Assembly: GCA_028564925.1 (NCBI GenBank)
Contig: CM053032.1
Location: 116,939,490-117,003,489 of the forward strand
Source: Lithobates sylvaticus
Taxonomy: Eukaryota > Chordata > Amphibia > Anura > Ranidae
Reading direction: 5' to 3'
Length of the DNA stretch: 64,000 bases
Shown: one piece after another, positions 51,825-62,236 of the stretch
How positions within the stretch are numbered: the stretch's first letter is position 1
Layout: each line of letters opens with the position of its first letter
The notes under the pieces: model-generated
The model's input: only the letters and a program-made list of their open reading frames with translations
What the model was told of the DNA's origin: nothing
Database searches by the model: none
Program-made: the position numbers and the translations under genes

Positions 51825-51988
51825 ATGGCCGGAGGTACTCGGTAACAACTGAGGCCATGGTGGAAGTGTCCAGACTTTAAAGGAATTTACTGCAGTGTTT
51901 CCTGGGAAGTGGGTGGAGCTACGCTCTCTCCAAGTGCTGTCCTGAAAGACTCGTAGAAATACCGTTACCGGTAAGTCTAACTAAGGTT
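51825..51988 (+). repeat. DIRS right inverted terminal repeat
   Basis: It mirrors the left repeat from 'acaactgaggccatggtgga' through 'gtccagactttaaaggaatt' to 'gtcctgaaaga'. It then has the right-end-specific 'ctcgtagaaataccgttacc' and 'ggtaagtctaactaaggt', which the internal complementary region complements. Right of 51988 the flank begins. Confidence 0.9.
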
Positions 51989-52140
51989 TTTCTTCCTGAA
52001 ATGTTGGTGTTAACTCTTTGTAGACATGGTTTAACAAATAGTAAGCTGTCACAGGTGGACACTAACATTATGGTAGAGTTATAAAAATTTATCAGGATAG
52101 GTTTTGATTTCCTGATACATCAAGACAAATATTTCCCAGT
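51989..52140. other. Short unassigned flank
   Basis: AT-rich sequence between the DIRS end and the Harbinger derivative. I see nothing in it. Confidence 0.4.
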
Positions 52141-53018
52141 TAGGCCCCATGTACACGGGACACTGTTAAATGTGTGTTCAGAGACATTTGGCCGCTTTTT
52201 TCAACTGCCCCTGAACTCATTCAATGTTATCATATGTGACCACGTACACAGTCTCGTTTATTGAAGGTTTTTTTGCAGTTGCGTTTAACAGCGTTTCTTT
52301 GGAAGCAAAAAAATGGGTTTAGGCGCAGAAAATTTCCAAGTTTCAGATGCTAAACGCGGGTACCTGCTTTTAGACGTGTTTTTAGTTTATAAGCGCTTTT
52401 AAAGGTGCCCTATATTTTAGACCTGAAAAGACAAAAATATGATAAACAATGAAAAAACATAAAAAAAATATAGTTAATGTTTTAATTACTTGCGATGATT
52501 CATAGACCATAGTCATATAGACCATATATAGTCGTACTTTTTCAACTAGAAGGACAAATGTGGCAATGGACATGCGTGTGAAATTTAAAAAGAATTGTCG
52601 GGGTAGGTACGCAGCTGTACGTACATGTTTACAAAATATCCTGATGTCATTTGCTGCGCAATCAAAGGATGGGTCCAATAGCGACAAACTCTGACTCTGG
52701 ACCTCTCACTCAATTTTCTATGTCGTTCTAGCCTCATCAAGAGCAATGTCAGGAGCATTTCCTCACATATGCTCATTAAGGGATCCATTGCAAAAAAAAA
52801 GTAGACAACTGCTGCTACTCACTCTGGTCATAATGGCTGAAATAGTTGACTACAATGTTTTTTTGATCTTGGGGAGGGTCTTAAATGAGATAATAAACGC
52901 TTCTAGACGCAAATGCGGCTAAACGTGGCATGCAAATGCGGCTAAATGGGCGTTTTAAACGCATGTTTCAAGGTGTCAAAAAAAATTGCCTCAGCGTCCC
53001 GTGTACATGGGGCCTAAG
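52141..53018 (-). mobile_element. PIF/Harbinger-type element with transposase remnant
   Basis: Ends TTAGGCCCCATGTACACGGG and, inverted, TTAGGCCCCATGTACACGGG (right end 'cccgtgtacatggggcctaa' at 53018): at least 20 bp without mismatch. The flanking trinucleotide TTA/TAA fits the TWA preference of PIF/Harbinger. On the minus strand a part of the transposase N-terminal region survives at 52540-52790. It is about 0.88 kb, so an internal deletion derivative of an autonomous element. Confidence 0.8.
52540..52788 (-). pseudogene. Harbinger transposase N-terminal fragment
   Basis: Minus-strand translation shows 'RVCRYWTHPLIAQQMTSGYF', 'VNMYVQLRTYPDNSF' and, in the next frame, 'FLNFTRMSIATFVLLVEKV'. 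This matches the start of HARBI1/PIF-type nucleases (R-x-Y/F-W-x-H/R-P-L ... L-R-x-x-x-x-x-F-F-x-x-x-R-M-S). One frame change lies near 52585. The catalytic DDE part is missing. Confidence 0.75.
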
Positions 53019-53284
53019 ATGCTGGAACGATCGGGGGTGGAACCCATCTTCGCTTCATTTGCCTCTCTGCCTCCCTCAGGGCTGGTTCACATCAGAATGC
53101 AGTGTGGTCTGCAATAAACAGCTGCCTGCATGCAGTTTTTTACAAAATGACTTTAGTCCCACTTTAAAGCTGAACTCCTGCATTTGTTAGACTTTAGGGG
53201 GCACATGCTCATTGCTAGGGGGCACAAATGCTCATTGATGCCAATATTCCCTCCCAGTCCAAGTCTTGGAGAGCAGCCCTCATC
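53019..53284. other. Unassigned sequence with a small tandem doubling
   Basis: Two near copies of 'agggggcacatgctcattg' lie at about 53196-53240. Nothing else recognised. No ORF of note. Confidence 0.4.
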
Positions 53285-53742
53285 CTTGGAAAATTTGCTC
53301 TCTTGAGCGTTTTTTTATCTTTCCTGTATGTATTTTTTGCTTACAGCTAACATCAAATGAAATCATGTTATGATCACTGCTACCCAGGTATTCCTTTATC
53401 TGAACATTAGTAATAAGCTCTGCATGGTTTGAGATTACCAGGTCCAGCAGAGCATCATTCATAGTTGGAGCCTCAATAAACCGGACCATAAAATTGTCCT
53501 GTAAACAAGGGCGTGACCGGAAGCTGCCTGGGATGGACGCTTAGGCTCCTTGCTCTCCTCATGCCCACAGCTTAAACGGCCGAAAAAGGGGACAATTCCT
53601 ACAAATATATGGGTGGGAGAAAGAACACCCGATCCTCCAGAGCACGGGGCACATCGCAACCCCCTCCCGGACCATCCACCTACCTCCGGAGCTTTTTTAC
53701 AGCGCCAACGGCATCCGGGACCGGAGGGGACAAGATGGCGCC

Positions 53743-55337
53743 GGCCTCCTCTGCATCCACCGCAGACACGCGGCCTGCACGGACCACACAGTGCTCCTCC
53801 ACGCCAGACCCCTCGAGCCCACCGGACCCTGTATGGAACGGAAGCGCCCAGGGACGTTCGCCCACGGAGGTGGTGAGTCTCCCCCCGCCCCACACATCAT
53901 GGGACAGACCGGAGCACGAGGCACAGGGCGCATCACTAGGCCCAAACACCGCCGCCATAACCCAGTGTTCAGAGGCCTTCCCACGCCTCCTCCGCACACA
54001 ATCAGACCCAGGCCTCATGGCAGAGACCCCGGAGGCATCCCCCTACCTACAACCAGAAGACTTCCCCCCCCCCTACCTCCACCAGAGCTGGTATTTCTCC
54101 CAGGCCCACTCCAGCCGGGACCACATGAGGCTAACAAGCCCCAACAGAAGCAGCACTACTCCAGCCCAGCTTCCCCCCCAGCCCCAGAGACGATCCCGAT
54201 CCAGCACCCCCAGACAACAAGGCAGGGAAACTGAAGGACAGGCTACCTCCTACGCCCAAGCTGCAAGCCCCCCAGCAATAACCCCCCCTGAATGGCCTGG
54301 AGGATGGGGGCGCACACTCCCCACACGCAGTACAGATGGCGCACCACAACCCCCAGAAATCCCCCGGGATAACACCCCCCGCAGCAACCTGCTCTTGGGC
54401 ACAGGAGGACTATGCCTTATCACACCCGCTGCAACAGACGTGGGAAACGGAACACCACTACAACCAAGGCCCCCCCCTGGCAAGCATATCTCCAGGCCAT
54501 GCCAACCAAGGAGGACTTTAAATTGTTAATTGAAGAGGTTAAAACAGCCTGCCGCAGTGAAATACAAGTCCTGCACGCTAACCTCAAGCACCTGTCAGAT
54601 AGGGTAGAAATGGCGGAGGAGGAGATACAGGAGACCAAGATAGGACTGCATCGCACCCAACTACAGGGAGCCGACCATCGGAGGATGCTCAGAGACATGC
54701 AGCGCCACGTTGAGGATTTGGACAATAGGGGGCGCAGGAACAATATCCGCGTGAGAGGCCTGCCCGAGCCAGATGGCCCAGAAGATTTGCAAATAGTACT
54801 ACAAAACCTTTTCAATGGCCTGCTAGGAGACCCGCCTGACAGAACCATCGAGATGGACCGTGCACATCGGGCACTCCTTCCCAAAGGACCAGCTTCTAAA
54901 CCCCGAGACGTCATCTGCCGGGTCAACTCCTATCCCCTGAAGGAAGACATCATGCGGGCAGCACGCATTGCTCGCAAAGTAGTGTACCGCAACACTCAAG
55001 TCTAGCTCTATCCCGACCTATCATGGATTACCCTTCAGAAACGAAGACTCCTTCAACCTCTGCTGCACACACTACAAGAGAAAGATATCAACTACCGATG
55101 GGGATTTCCCTTCAGCCTGACAGCCCGCCAACAAGGGAGATCAGCAGTAATGCGCTATCCTGAGGACTTGGACAATTTTTGCGATGCTATGGAAATTCCA
55201 GTCCCCCGTCTCCAGGAATGGGACCTCATAGCCCCACCACCGCCACCTCCCACGGTTTGGCAGAAAATCACACCGACAAGACGCCCGAGAGGCCAGGACT
55301 CTCCCCGCGGACAAGTTAAGCCCAGGAACGGCTGACA
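53743..55337 (+). pseudogene. L1 ORF1 (copy E), nearly complete
   Basis: The Pro/Ser/Thr-rich N-terminal region is spread over different frames between 53743 and 54480 (for example MAPASSASTADTRPARTTQC). From 54482 one frame holds 'MPTKEDFKLLIEEVKTACRS', a coiled coil ('LKHLSDRVEMAEEEIQETKI'), the RRM start 'RRNNIRVRGLPEPDGPEDLQ', and the C-terminal domain 'MDRAHRALLPKGPASKPRDV'. A TAG at 55003-55005 interrupts this frame within the C-terminal domain ('RNTQV*LYPDLSWI'); it continues to 55335 with 'INYRWGFPFSLTARQQG'. ORF1p is the LINE RNA chaperone. The N-terminus needs at least one frame change. Confidence 0.85.
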
Positions 55338-55930
55338 GATGCCCGACATTACCTTTTTTCTTTCTACAACACCCACCACATAGGAGACACTAAAACCCCT
55401 CTCTTTGTGCTAATCCCACCCTTAACCAAAAATTGCAACCCCCTAGGCCCCTAGCCTAACAGTTAATAGGTTGTAAAATGGGCCCTCTGATGGAGACCCC
55501 GGACAGCTACCTATCTGGTTACTAGACCCCCCTGTGGAAACACATTTACAATAGTTCCGTTGATATCCTGTTATGAAGATACCTTGCAAATTTTTGACAT
55601 TCACTATGCCCTCCTGGCCTGAGTCCCCCTTCTGGGACCTGACCGGGAGGACCTACTGGAACTCACTGAGCCCTGGGCAAATTTTGACGCCCAGGACTCT
55701 ACAGTTATGTTTAATCTTAGATCACTCACGTGAAAATGTATGCCTAACAATTGTTTTCTCTCCTCCTCTCTCTACCTTCCCACCTTTTTCTTTCCCCCCC
55801 ACCCCCACGGCTCGCCATGGGCTCCTGGCGGACAACCAACCCGGCACGCGGAGCGACCATCCACTGTCCAGGGACACTGGAATAACCTTCCGGCAGGACC
55901 AGATAAGTATCACCTTGCACGCACACATAC

Positions 55931-58900
55931 ATGACAATGGCTAAAGTCCTGACCTTAAATGTCCATGGGCTGAATTCAAACAAGAAAAGACACCTGGCAC
56001 TAAGGGAACTCAGACAATCCGGAGCAGATGTAGTCATGCTCCAAGAAACGCATTTTAATAAAGGGGACTCCTTCACGTTTGCATCCAGACAGTATACCCA
56101 GATTTACCAGGCGTTCAGCCCACGCAAACGGGCAGGGGTAGCCATTCTATTTAAGAACGGCTCCCCCTTTGTATGCTCTGAAACGTACATAGACCCAAGG
56201 GGAAATTACATAATCCTCCGGGGCCAGTGGCAGGCGCAAGCAGTAACTTTTTGCACTGTTTACGCTCCCAACACCAGTCAAATCAATTTCCTATCCAGAG
56301 TACTGACCAAACTATTCAGGACCCCGAACGAGTTCTTAATAATGGGAGGGGACTTTAACCTATCTTACTCCACTGGGATGGATCGCCATGGGCTAAACCC
56401 AACGGACCCACAAACGCGAGCCAATAGGGAATCAAAGCTGTTCCGCAACATCCTTAGACGATATGCCCTCTTCGACACATGGCGCACCCTACACCCTGGC
56501 GACAGACAATATACGTTTTTTTCAGCACCCCACAAGATGCACTCCCGCATCGATTACTTTTTTTACCAACAATGCCACCCTCCGGGCCACGAAATAAGCT
56601 CAGATCCTACCAATCTCCTAGTCCGACCATGCCCCAGTAGTCATAACATTGGAGTTAGGCGCGCCCCTACACAAACCATACCACTGGCAGCTAAACAATT
56701 TTCTTCTCCAGCACCTCCCATCTAAGACTGAACTGGAAACCTCTCTCCAACAATACTTTCGGGAAAATAATACCCCAGAGATCTCCCCCCCCCCCCACTC
56801 TATGGGAAGCGCACAAAGCGGTACTCAGAGGACGCTGCATAGCGATCTCGTCTGCCCTCAAAAAAAATGCAACAGCCACCAAGAAACAGGCTGAGAAGGA
56901 TCTTAGGATCCTGGAACACAAACTCACAACATCGCCAACCCTGCCCCTCCTCAAAAAAATTGTTTCCCTACGATCAACGCTGCGTGACATAGCCATGGGC
57001 CAGGTGGAGAAAGCGCTTCTTAGAATGAGGCAAGTCTATTATGACAAAGGGAACAAAGCCCACTCCTTACTAGCCCGTAAACTATCCGAACGCTCCCACA
57101 CCTCAATAAATCAAAGACAGAACAGGCAACCTCCTCTCCCACCCCCAAGACATAGCCAAGACCTTCGAAGAATTTTACACAGCCCTCTACGGTGATCCAG
57201 AGATCCCGCACGCACCGCTCCCCTCCGACATAAGCGACCGACTACATAACTATCTGGAGCAGAGGGGCATACCGAAGCTCCAGCCCTTGGATCTACTGTC
57301 CCTTAACATGCCCATCACAGAAGAAGAACTTATGGCCACTATTAAAACCTTACCCTCGCGTAAATCTCCTGGCCCCGACGGTCTCCCTTACGAATATTAT
57401 AAATCATTCCTACCCACCCTTCTCCCACACATGTGCAAACTGTATAACACTTTTCTCCAACAGACGGCTATCCCAACAGACATGCAGAGGTCATTCCTTA
57501 CCCTGATCCCCAAACCCGAAAAAGATCCCTCCCTATGCGCTAGCTACAGACCAATAGCGCTGCTGAACGCAGACTTAAAAATTTTCACCAAACTACTCTC
57601 AATGCGCCTGAACCAGATACTACCCTCATTAGTACACAAGGATCAAGTAGGGTTTGTCCCCATGCGCCAAGCAGGGGACAATACAAGACGGATTATCGAC
57701 CTCATTGATGTGGCGAACAGGGAAGGCCTTCAATCCTTGGTTTTGGGACTAGACGCTGAAAAAGCATTCGACCGCCTCAGTTGGCCCTTCCTGTTCGCCA
57801 CATTAAAACACATGGGATTCAGGGGACCCTTTCTACGGGCCATCCAACACTTATACACTAACCCAACATCCCAGGTTAAGACCCCGTTTGCGCTGTCCCC
57901 CACCTTCCCCCATAACGAATGGGACCCGACAGGGGTGCCCGCTCTCACCGCTTCTCTTCGCACTGTGTGTCGAGCCCCTGGTGGCATCCATCCGCAGAAA
58001 CCCTGACATCCATGGCATACCAGTGCGTGACCGGGAATTTAAAATTGCACTCTTCGCGGACGACGTCATACTCACACTAACACAACCCCGAATCTCACTC
58101 CCCAACCTACATGCTGAATTAGACCTATATAAGTCCCTGTCCGGATATAAGATTAACGCAACCAAATCAGAAGCCCTCCCCATTAACATCCCGAGCGCAG
58201 AAGTACAACACCTGCAGAGCTGCTTCCCATACCACTGGAGAACAACCGCAATTAAGTACCTGGGGGTCCAGATAACCCAGTCCTATATCACCCTATACCG
58301 AGCTAACTTCCCGCCTCTATACCGATCTATAAGAGACCTTTTACAGAAATGGAGGGTCCACCATATCTCCCTTTTGGGGAGGATGGCGTCCATTAAGATG
58401 ACCATCCTTCCCAAACTTCTATATCTCTTCCAAACTATACCTATACCGATCCCGCACGCAGACCTGAGGGGGCTACAAGCCGACCTTCTCAGGTTCGTAT
58501 GGAACTATAAGAGACACAGAGTCCCACGATCGGTCCTGACAGCAGCCCGAACAGCTGGAGGACTGGCATTCCCAGACCTAACCAAATACTACCAAGCTGC
58601 CCAACTGCGCGCGCTGACCTCCTGGTTCCCCCAAAAAACCTATAACAGATGGGCCGAAATTGAAAAACTGTGGCTTGCCCCCACACACCCGAATAGTCTG
58701 CTCTGGAATGCAAACGTGGAGGTAGAACCATATAGGCTCTTAGGCCCCATGCTACACCTGAAAAAACTTTGGCGCAAGCTAGCCAAAACACATGACTTAA
58801 GCTCCGAGAGGTCACTCTTGACCTCCTTCCTGTTTAACCCCCAAATGCCTGCAGGTCTTACGCACCAGATGTCCTCACCATGGGCATCGCGCAATCTGTT

Positions 58901-59849
58901 CCACTTCGGCCATCTAGTACATCCCTGCACGCGGAGGCTCCACTCGTTCACCGACCTCCAAAAGAAATTTGATCTACCCCGCCAGGTGTTCTATGGATAC
59001 TTGCAGATCAGGCACTACGCCCAGTCCATTGCCCCGACCCTTCAGTTCTCAGCGCCAACGACGTTCGAGACCATAATACTGGAGGGAGCTGCGAGACGAG
59101 GTCTCATATCAGATATATATAAGGTGCTAAATGAATACTCCTTCTCTGACCGAGGGAAAAATGCATACATGCTTCGCTGGGAGAAGGCCATAGGCGAGGA
59201 ATTGCCAGAGACCACCTGGCAAACGATTTGGTCGCAGGCGGCAAAAAGCTCCTTCTGCACACTCTACAAAGAGAATGCCTATAAAATATTATACTTCTGG
59301 TACCTAACACCAGATAAGTTACACGCTATATATCCCTCCAGCTCGGACAGATGTTGGCGCTGCCTGTCGGAAAAAGGCACATTATATCACATCTACTGGA
59401 CATGCCCCAAGATAACAGCCTTCTGGGGGGAAACACAACAGCTACTCTCAGAACTAGCGGGAACACAGATCCCTAATTCCCCGAAATCTTTCCTACTGGG
59501 ACTAATGCCCCCACACATTCCTAAACGCACCAAAAAACTGCTCAGCCATGTCCTAACAGCCGCACGGTGCCTGGTCGCTCTTTGCTGGAAACGGCAAAAC
59601 CCACCCTCCCAAACAGAACTATACGCTAGAATAAAGGATGTAGAACTGATGGAAAAGATGACAGCCAGGATGCAAGATAGACTTGAAATACACGATAAGG
59701 TCTGGGAGGACTGGCGTAAATTTGAGGGTCCGCCCAGAGCCGATGGTCGAGCCACACCACCACCCCCCTCCCCCCTCCCTCCCCTACCTCTCTCTCCCTC
59801 TTTTCCCCCACCAACTGTGTCTTGTCACACCCTCTCTGCCCCCACTTAG
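55931..59849 (+). pseudogene. L1 ORF2 (endonuclease, RT, C-terminal domain), copy E
   Basis: EN (55937-56640): LTLNVHGLNSNKKR, MLQETHF, MGGDFNLS, 'MHSRIDYFF'. RT (57287-58440): 'SRKSPGPDGLPYEYYK', 'YRPIALLNADLKIFTKLLSM', 'NGTRQGCPLSPLLFALCVEP' and the intact catalytic box LFADDV (58050). Thumb 'LLGRMASIKMTILPKLLYLF'. C-terminal Cys motif CWRCLSEKGTLYHIYWTCP (about 59355-59410). Four frame changes, near 56570, 56790 (at a C run), 57130 and 57890, and none of the catalytic residues I checked is lost. The 3' two thirds (57888-59849) is one open frame of 653 codons. It nicks DNA and copies RNA at the target in living relatives. Confidence 0.9.
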
Positions 59850-60157
59850 ACTGGGAAGAGAACCGAGTTATAAACGTATTGTTTTTTGAAAGTTTACATA
59901 TACTACTGAATAACGACCCTTAGTTTGCTGTTTTAAAAAAAAAAAAAAATGTATCTTATCTGTATTACCAAACCCGAATGGGTACAAACGTTGCTATATG
60001 GAAGATACCATAACGCTGTATTGTTATTTCTTTTTGTAAAATAATAAAAAAAAGTTAATTGAAAAAAAAAAAAAATTGTCCTGTAATAGGTTTATAAATT
60101 TTTGCCCTTTAACTGTTCCAGCAGTGCCATTACTCCAGTCAATTTCTGGGTAGTTAA

Positions 60158-61203
60158 CCACTTGCCGACCACCTCCTGTACATATACATCCTGACTTTGA
60201 AGAGGGATATCTCGGAAAGGCAGCAGCTGCTGCCACAACCGAGATATCCATCTTTACAGGAGGCGATTCTGTTTACGATAATGGTGGTCTCTGCGGCGGG
60301 TTCAATGCGAGGATCACCGTTATCGCGCCTTTGGAGCCATCGGTAGCGGCGGAGGCGATCGGGTCCTGCACTCTGGTGGGTATGGAGACGAGTGAGGCTA
60401 AGATGGCCCCCACTCGTCTCTATACCATAGGAGGGCGGAAGTGACGTCAAAACGTCACTTCCGCCCATACGTCTTAAAGGAACATTTTTTTTCAATGTCA
60501 TTTTTTTAAATGACTTTTTTTTTTTTTTTTTGACCACAATTCTCATATTTAAAAAGGACCTCTCATGCTTTTTTTTTTTAATACAAGGGATGTTTACATT
60601 CCTTGTAATGGGAATAAAAGTGATCCATTTTTTTTTTTTTAAAACACCCCGTCCCGACGGGCTTGCGCGCCGAAGCAAACGTGAGTAGTACCCGCATATG
60701 AAAACGGTAGTCAAACTACACATGTGAGGTATCGCCGCGATCGGTAGAGCGAGAACAATAATTCTAGCCATAGACCTCCTCTGTCAAAAGATGCAACCTG
60801 TAGAATTTTTTAAATGTCGCTTATGGAGATTTTTGAGGGTAAAAGTTTGACGCCATTCCACTAGCGGTGCAATTTTAAAGCATACATGTTTGGTATCAAT
60901 TTACTCGGCGTAACATTATCTTTCACAATATAAAAAAAAATTTTGCTAATTTTACTGTTGTCTTATTTTTTTTTTTTATTCAAAAAAGTGATTTTTTTTT
61001 TCCAAAAAAAAGGGCGCTTGTAAGACCGCTGTGCAAATACGGTGTGAAAAAAAGTATTGCAATGACCGCCATTTTATTCTCTAGGGTGTTAGAAAAAAAA
61101 CAATATATAATGTTTGGGGGTTCTAAGTAATTTTCTAGCAAAAAAAAAATGTTTTAAACATGAAAACGCAGAGTCTGAAAAACAGGCTTGGTCCTTTAAG
61201 TGG
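60158..61203. mobile_element. TTAA-target element, 1046 bp, readable empty site
   Basis: TTAA at 60154-60157 and 61204-61207. Termini CCACTTGCCGACC and (inverted) CCACTTAAAGGACC. Removing the element and one TTAA leaves an uninterrupted CR1-like endonuclease codon series (GDFNYPEIDW on the minus strand), so the TTAA duplication and exact borders are established from within the window. The interior has several T/A runs and 'ttgcaatgaccgccatttta', and is a different subfamily from family T. No transposase. piggyBac or Kolobok type. Confidence 0.9.
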
Positions 61204-61490
61204 TTAAAATCCCCAATTATTATCACCGTCCCAGCCCTTGCAGCCCTTTCCATCTGTGCAAGGAGCTCTCCACCTCCTCGTGAACATTGGGTGGTCTATA
61301 ACAAACTCCAATGATTAACTTTGAACTACGCACATCTATATGCAGTTCCACCCATAATGCTTCAGACTTATCACACTCGCCATCAACCAGGTCCTCTTTC
61401 ACGCTTGCTTTGAGATCACTTCTCACATAGAGACAGACCCCGCCACCTTTCCTTTTTACCCTGTCTCTCCGAAACAGTGCATATCTTTAA

Positions 61491-62235
61491 GTGCATATCT
61501 TTAAGGGTGGCTGTAAGGGTTAATCGATCTCTGAGTTGGGAGGAAGTAAAGAGGCGACGTCGCTGGAAGTTGCAGCAGAGGAGATCGATTAACCCTTACA
61601 GCCACGGGACCTAGGAACCAATACCACCGTTGGTGAGTTATACATCTACTCGTACCTGAAGTGATTGCGATTTCCACATTTAAGATCGAATACTGGGATT
61701 GGTGGAACCAAGATATACCGGAGGAAAAGGCCCTGGCTGGGTTGTAGCCACATGCGATTTCCCTCATCCCATCTGGTAAGCCTGCATTTTGCCTGGTGGT
61801 GGGATCACTACAGCACTTGTCACTTTACTTCCTGGATGTCTTTATGAAAAGTCACTCTTCATAACAGCTGGTGTCATCTTACTGCTATTCACGATTGGAT
61901 ATCTAGTTGTATTTGGACATCTTTTTGGACTGATCATCACGAGTTCATGCCATAGAATACACCTACTAGATATTCATCTAATCTTTGATCTGTATAGTTT
62001 ATGATGGATATGTCACAGTTTTAGCTGCCTTACTGATAAGTTTGTCACTGTTACACATACTATCATTATTATCATTGGTTGATATCATCTGGGTATCATC
62101 ACAGTTTTTTCAATTTTCACCATTAGCGCAACCTTTTTTCACTCCTTTATGTCATTTGTTTATCACATGTGGTTGCTGCTGATTTTTTCACTATTTAGCT
62201 TTTTAGTCCAGCGCAATTTTTTCATTCTACATAAC
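61491..62235 (+). repeat. Repeat with a 22-bp perfect hairpin and AT-rich body
   Basis: 'ggctgtaagggttaatcgat' (61509-61530) is perfectly mirrored at 61582-61603, enclosing 'aggcgacgtcgctgg'. Downstream is a long AT-rich, T-rich body ending 'agcgcaattttttcattcta' (62210-62230). I suspect the same broad class as 37307-38080 and the palindrome unit, from its head-plus-AT-body structure, without sequence proof. Confidence 0.5.
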
Positions 62236-62236
62236 C

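Larger units (their letters stand above)
46474..51988 (+). mobile_element. DIRS-type retrotransposon, looks whole (about 5.5 kb)
   Basis: It has all parts of the family in order: left terminal repeat, untranslated region, gag with an intron, RT-RNase H-methyltransferase ORF, tyrosine recombinase, internal complementary region (51650-51734), and a right terminal repeat in inverted orientation. The matching parts of the terminal repeats appear identical for about 105 bp, and I see no break in the three main frames, so it is young by appearance. The termini are defined by the internal complementary region. That region is the complement of the right end joined to the left end, as expected for a circle-based replication cycle. 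No target duplication, as usual for DIRS. Whether it is still active is not known. Confidence 0.92.
53505..60074 (+). mobile_element. Full-length L1-type LINE copy E (6.57 kb) with target duplication
   Basis: Flanked by AAAATTGTCCTGTAA (53490-53504) and its copy at 60072-60086 (leading A's merge with the tail). 5' end 'acaagggcgtgaccggaagc', ORF1 at about 53743-55337, a 590-bp inter-ORF region, ORF2 at 55931-59849, a short 3' untranslated region with AATAAA-like text near 60040 and an A tail. Both ORFs carry disabling changes. The element interrupts the endonuclease sequence of a CR1-like LINE on the other strand. Protein is L1 throughout, but different from copy D. Confidence 0.95.
53285..61490 (-). 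mobile_element. CR1-like LINE fragment in three pieces, split by L1 and a TTAA element
   Basis: Pieces on the minus strand, 5' to 3': 61490-61208, 60153-60087, 53504-53285. They give 'DLKASVKEDLVDGECDKSEA', 'SSKLIIGVCYRPPNVHEE', then GDFNYPEIDW spanning the TTAA insertion site, 'GQKFINLLQDN', 'APTMNDALLDLVISNHAELI' and 'EYLGSSDHNMISFDV'. This is the endonuclease domain of CR1/L2-type LINEs (YRPP, GDFN, SDH). RT and 3' end are not present. Both insertions are precise, so this is the oldest layer here. Confidence 0.9.
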
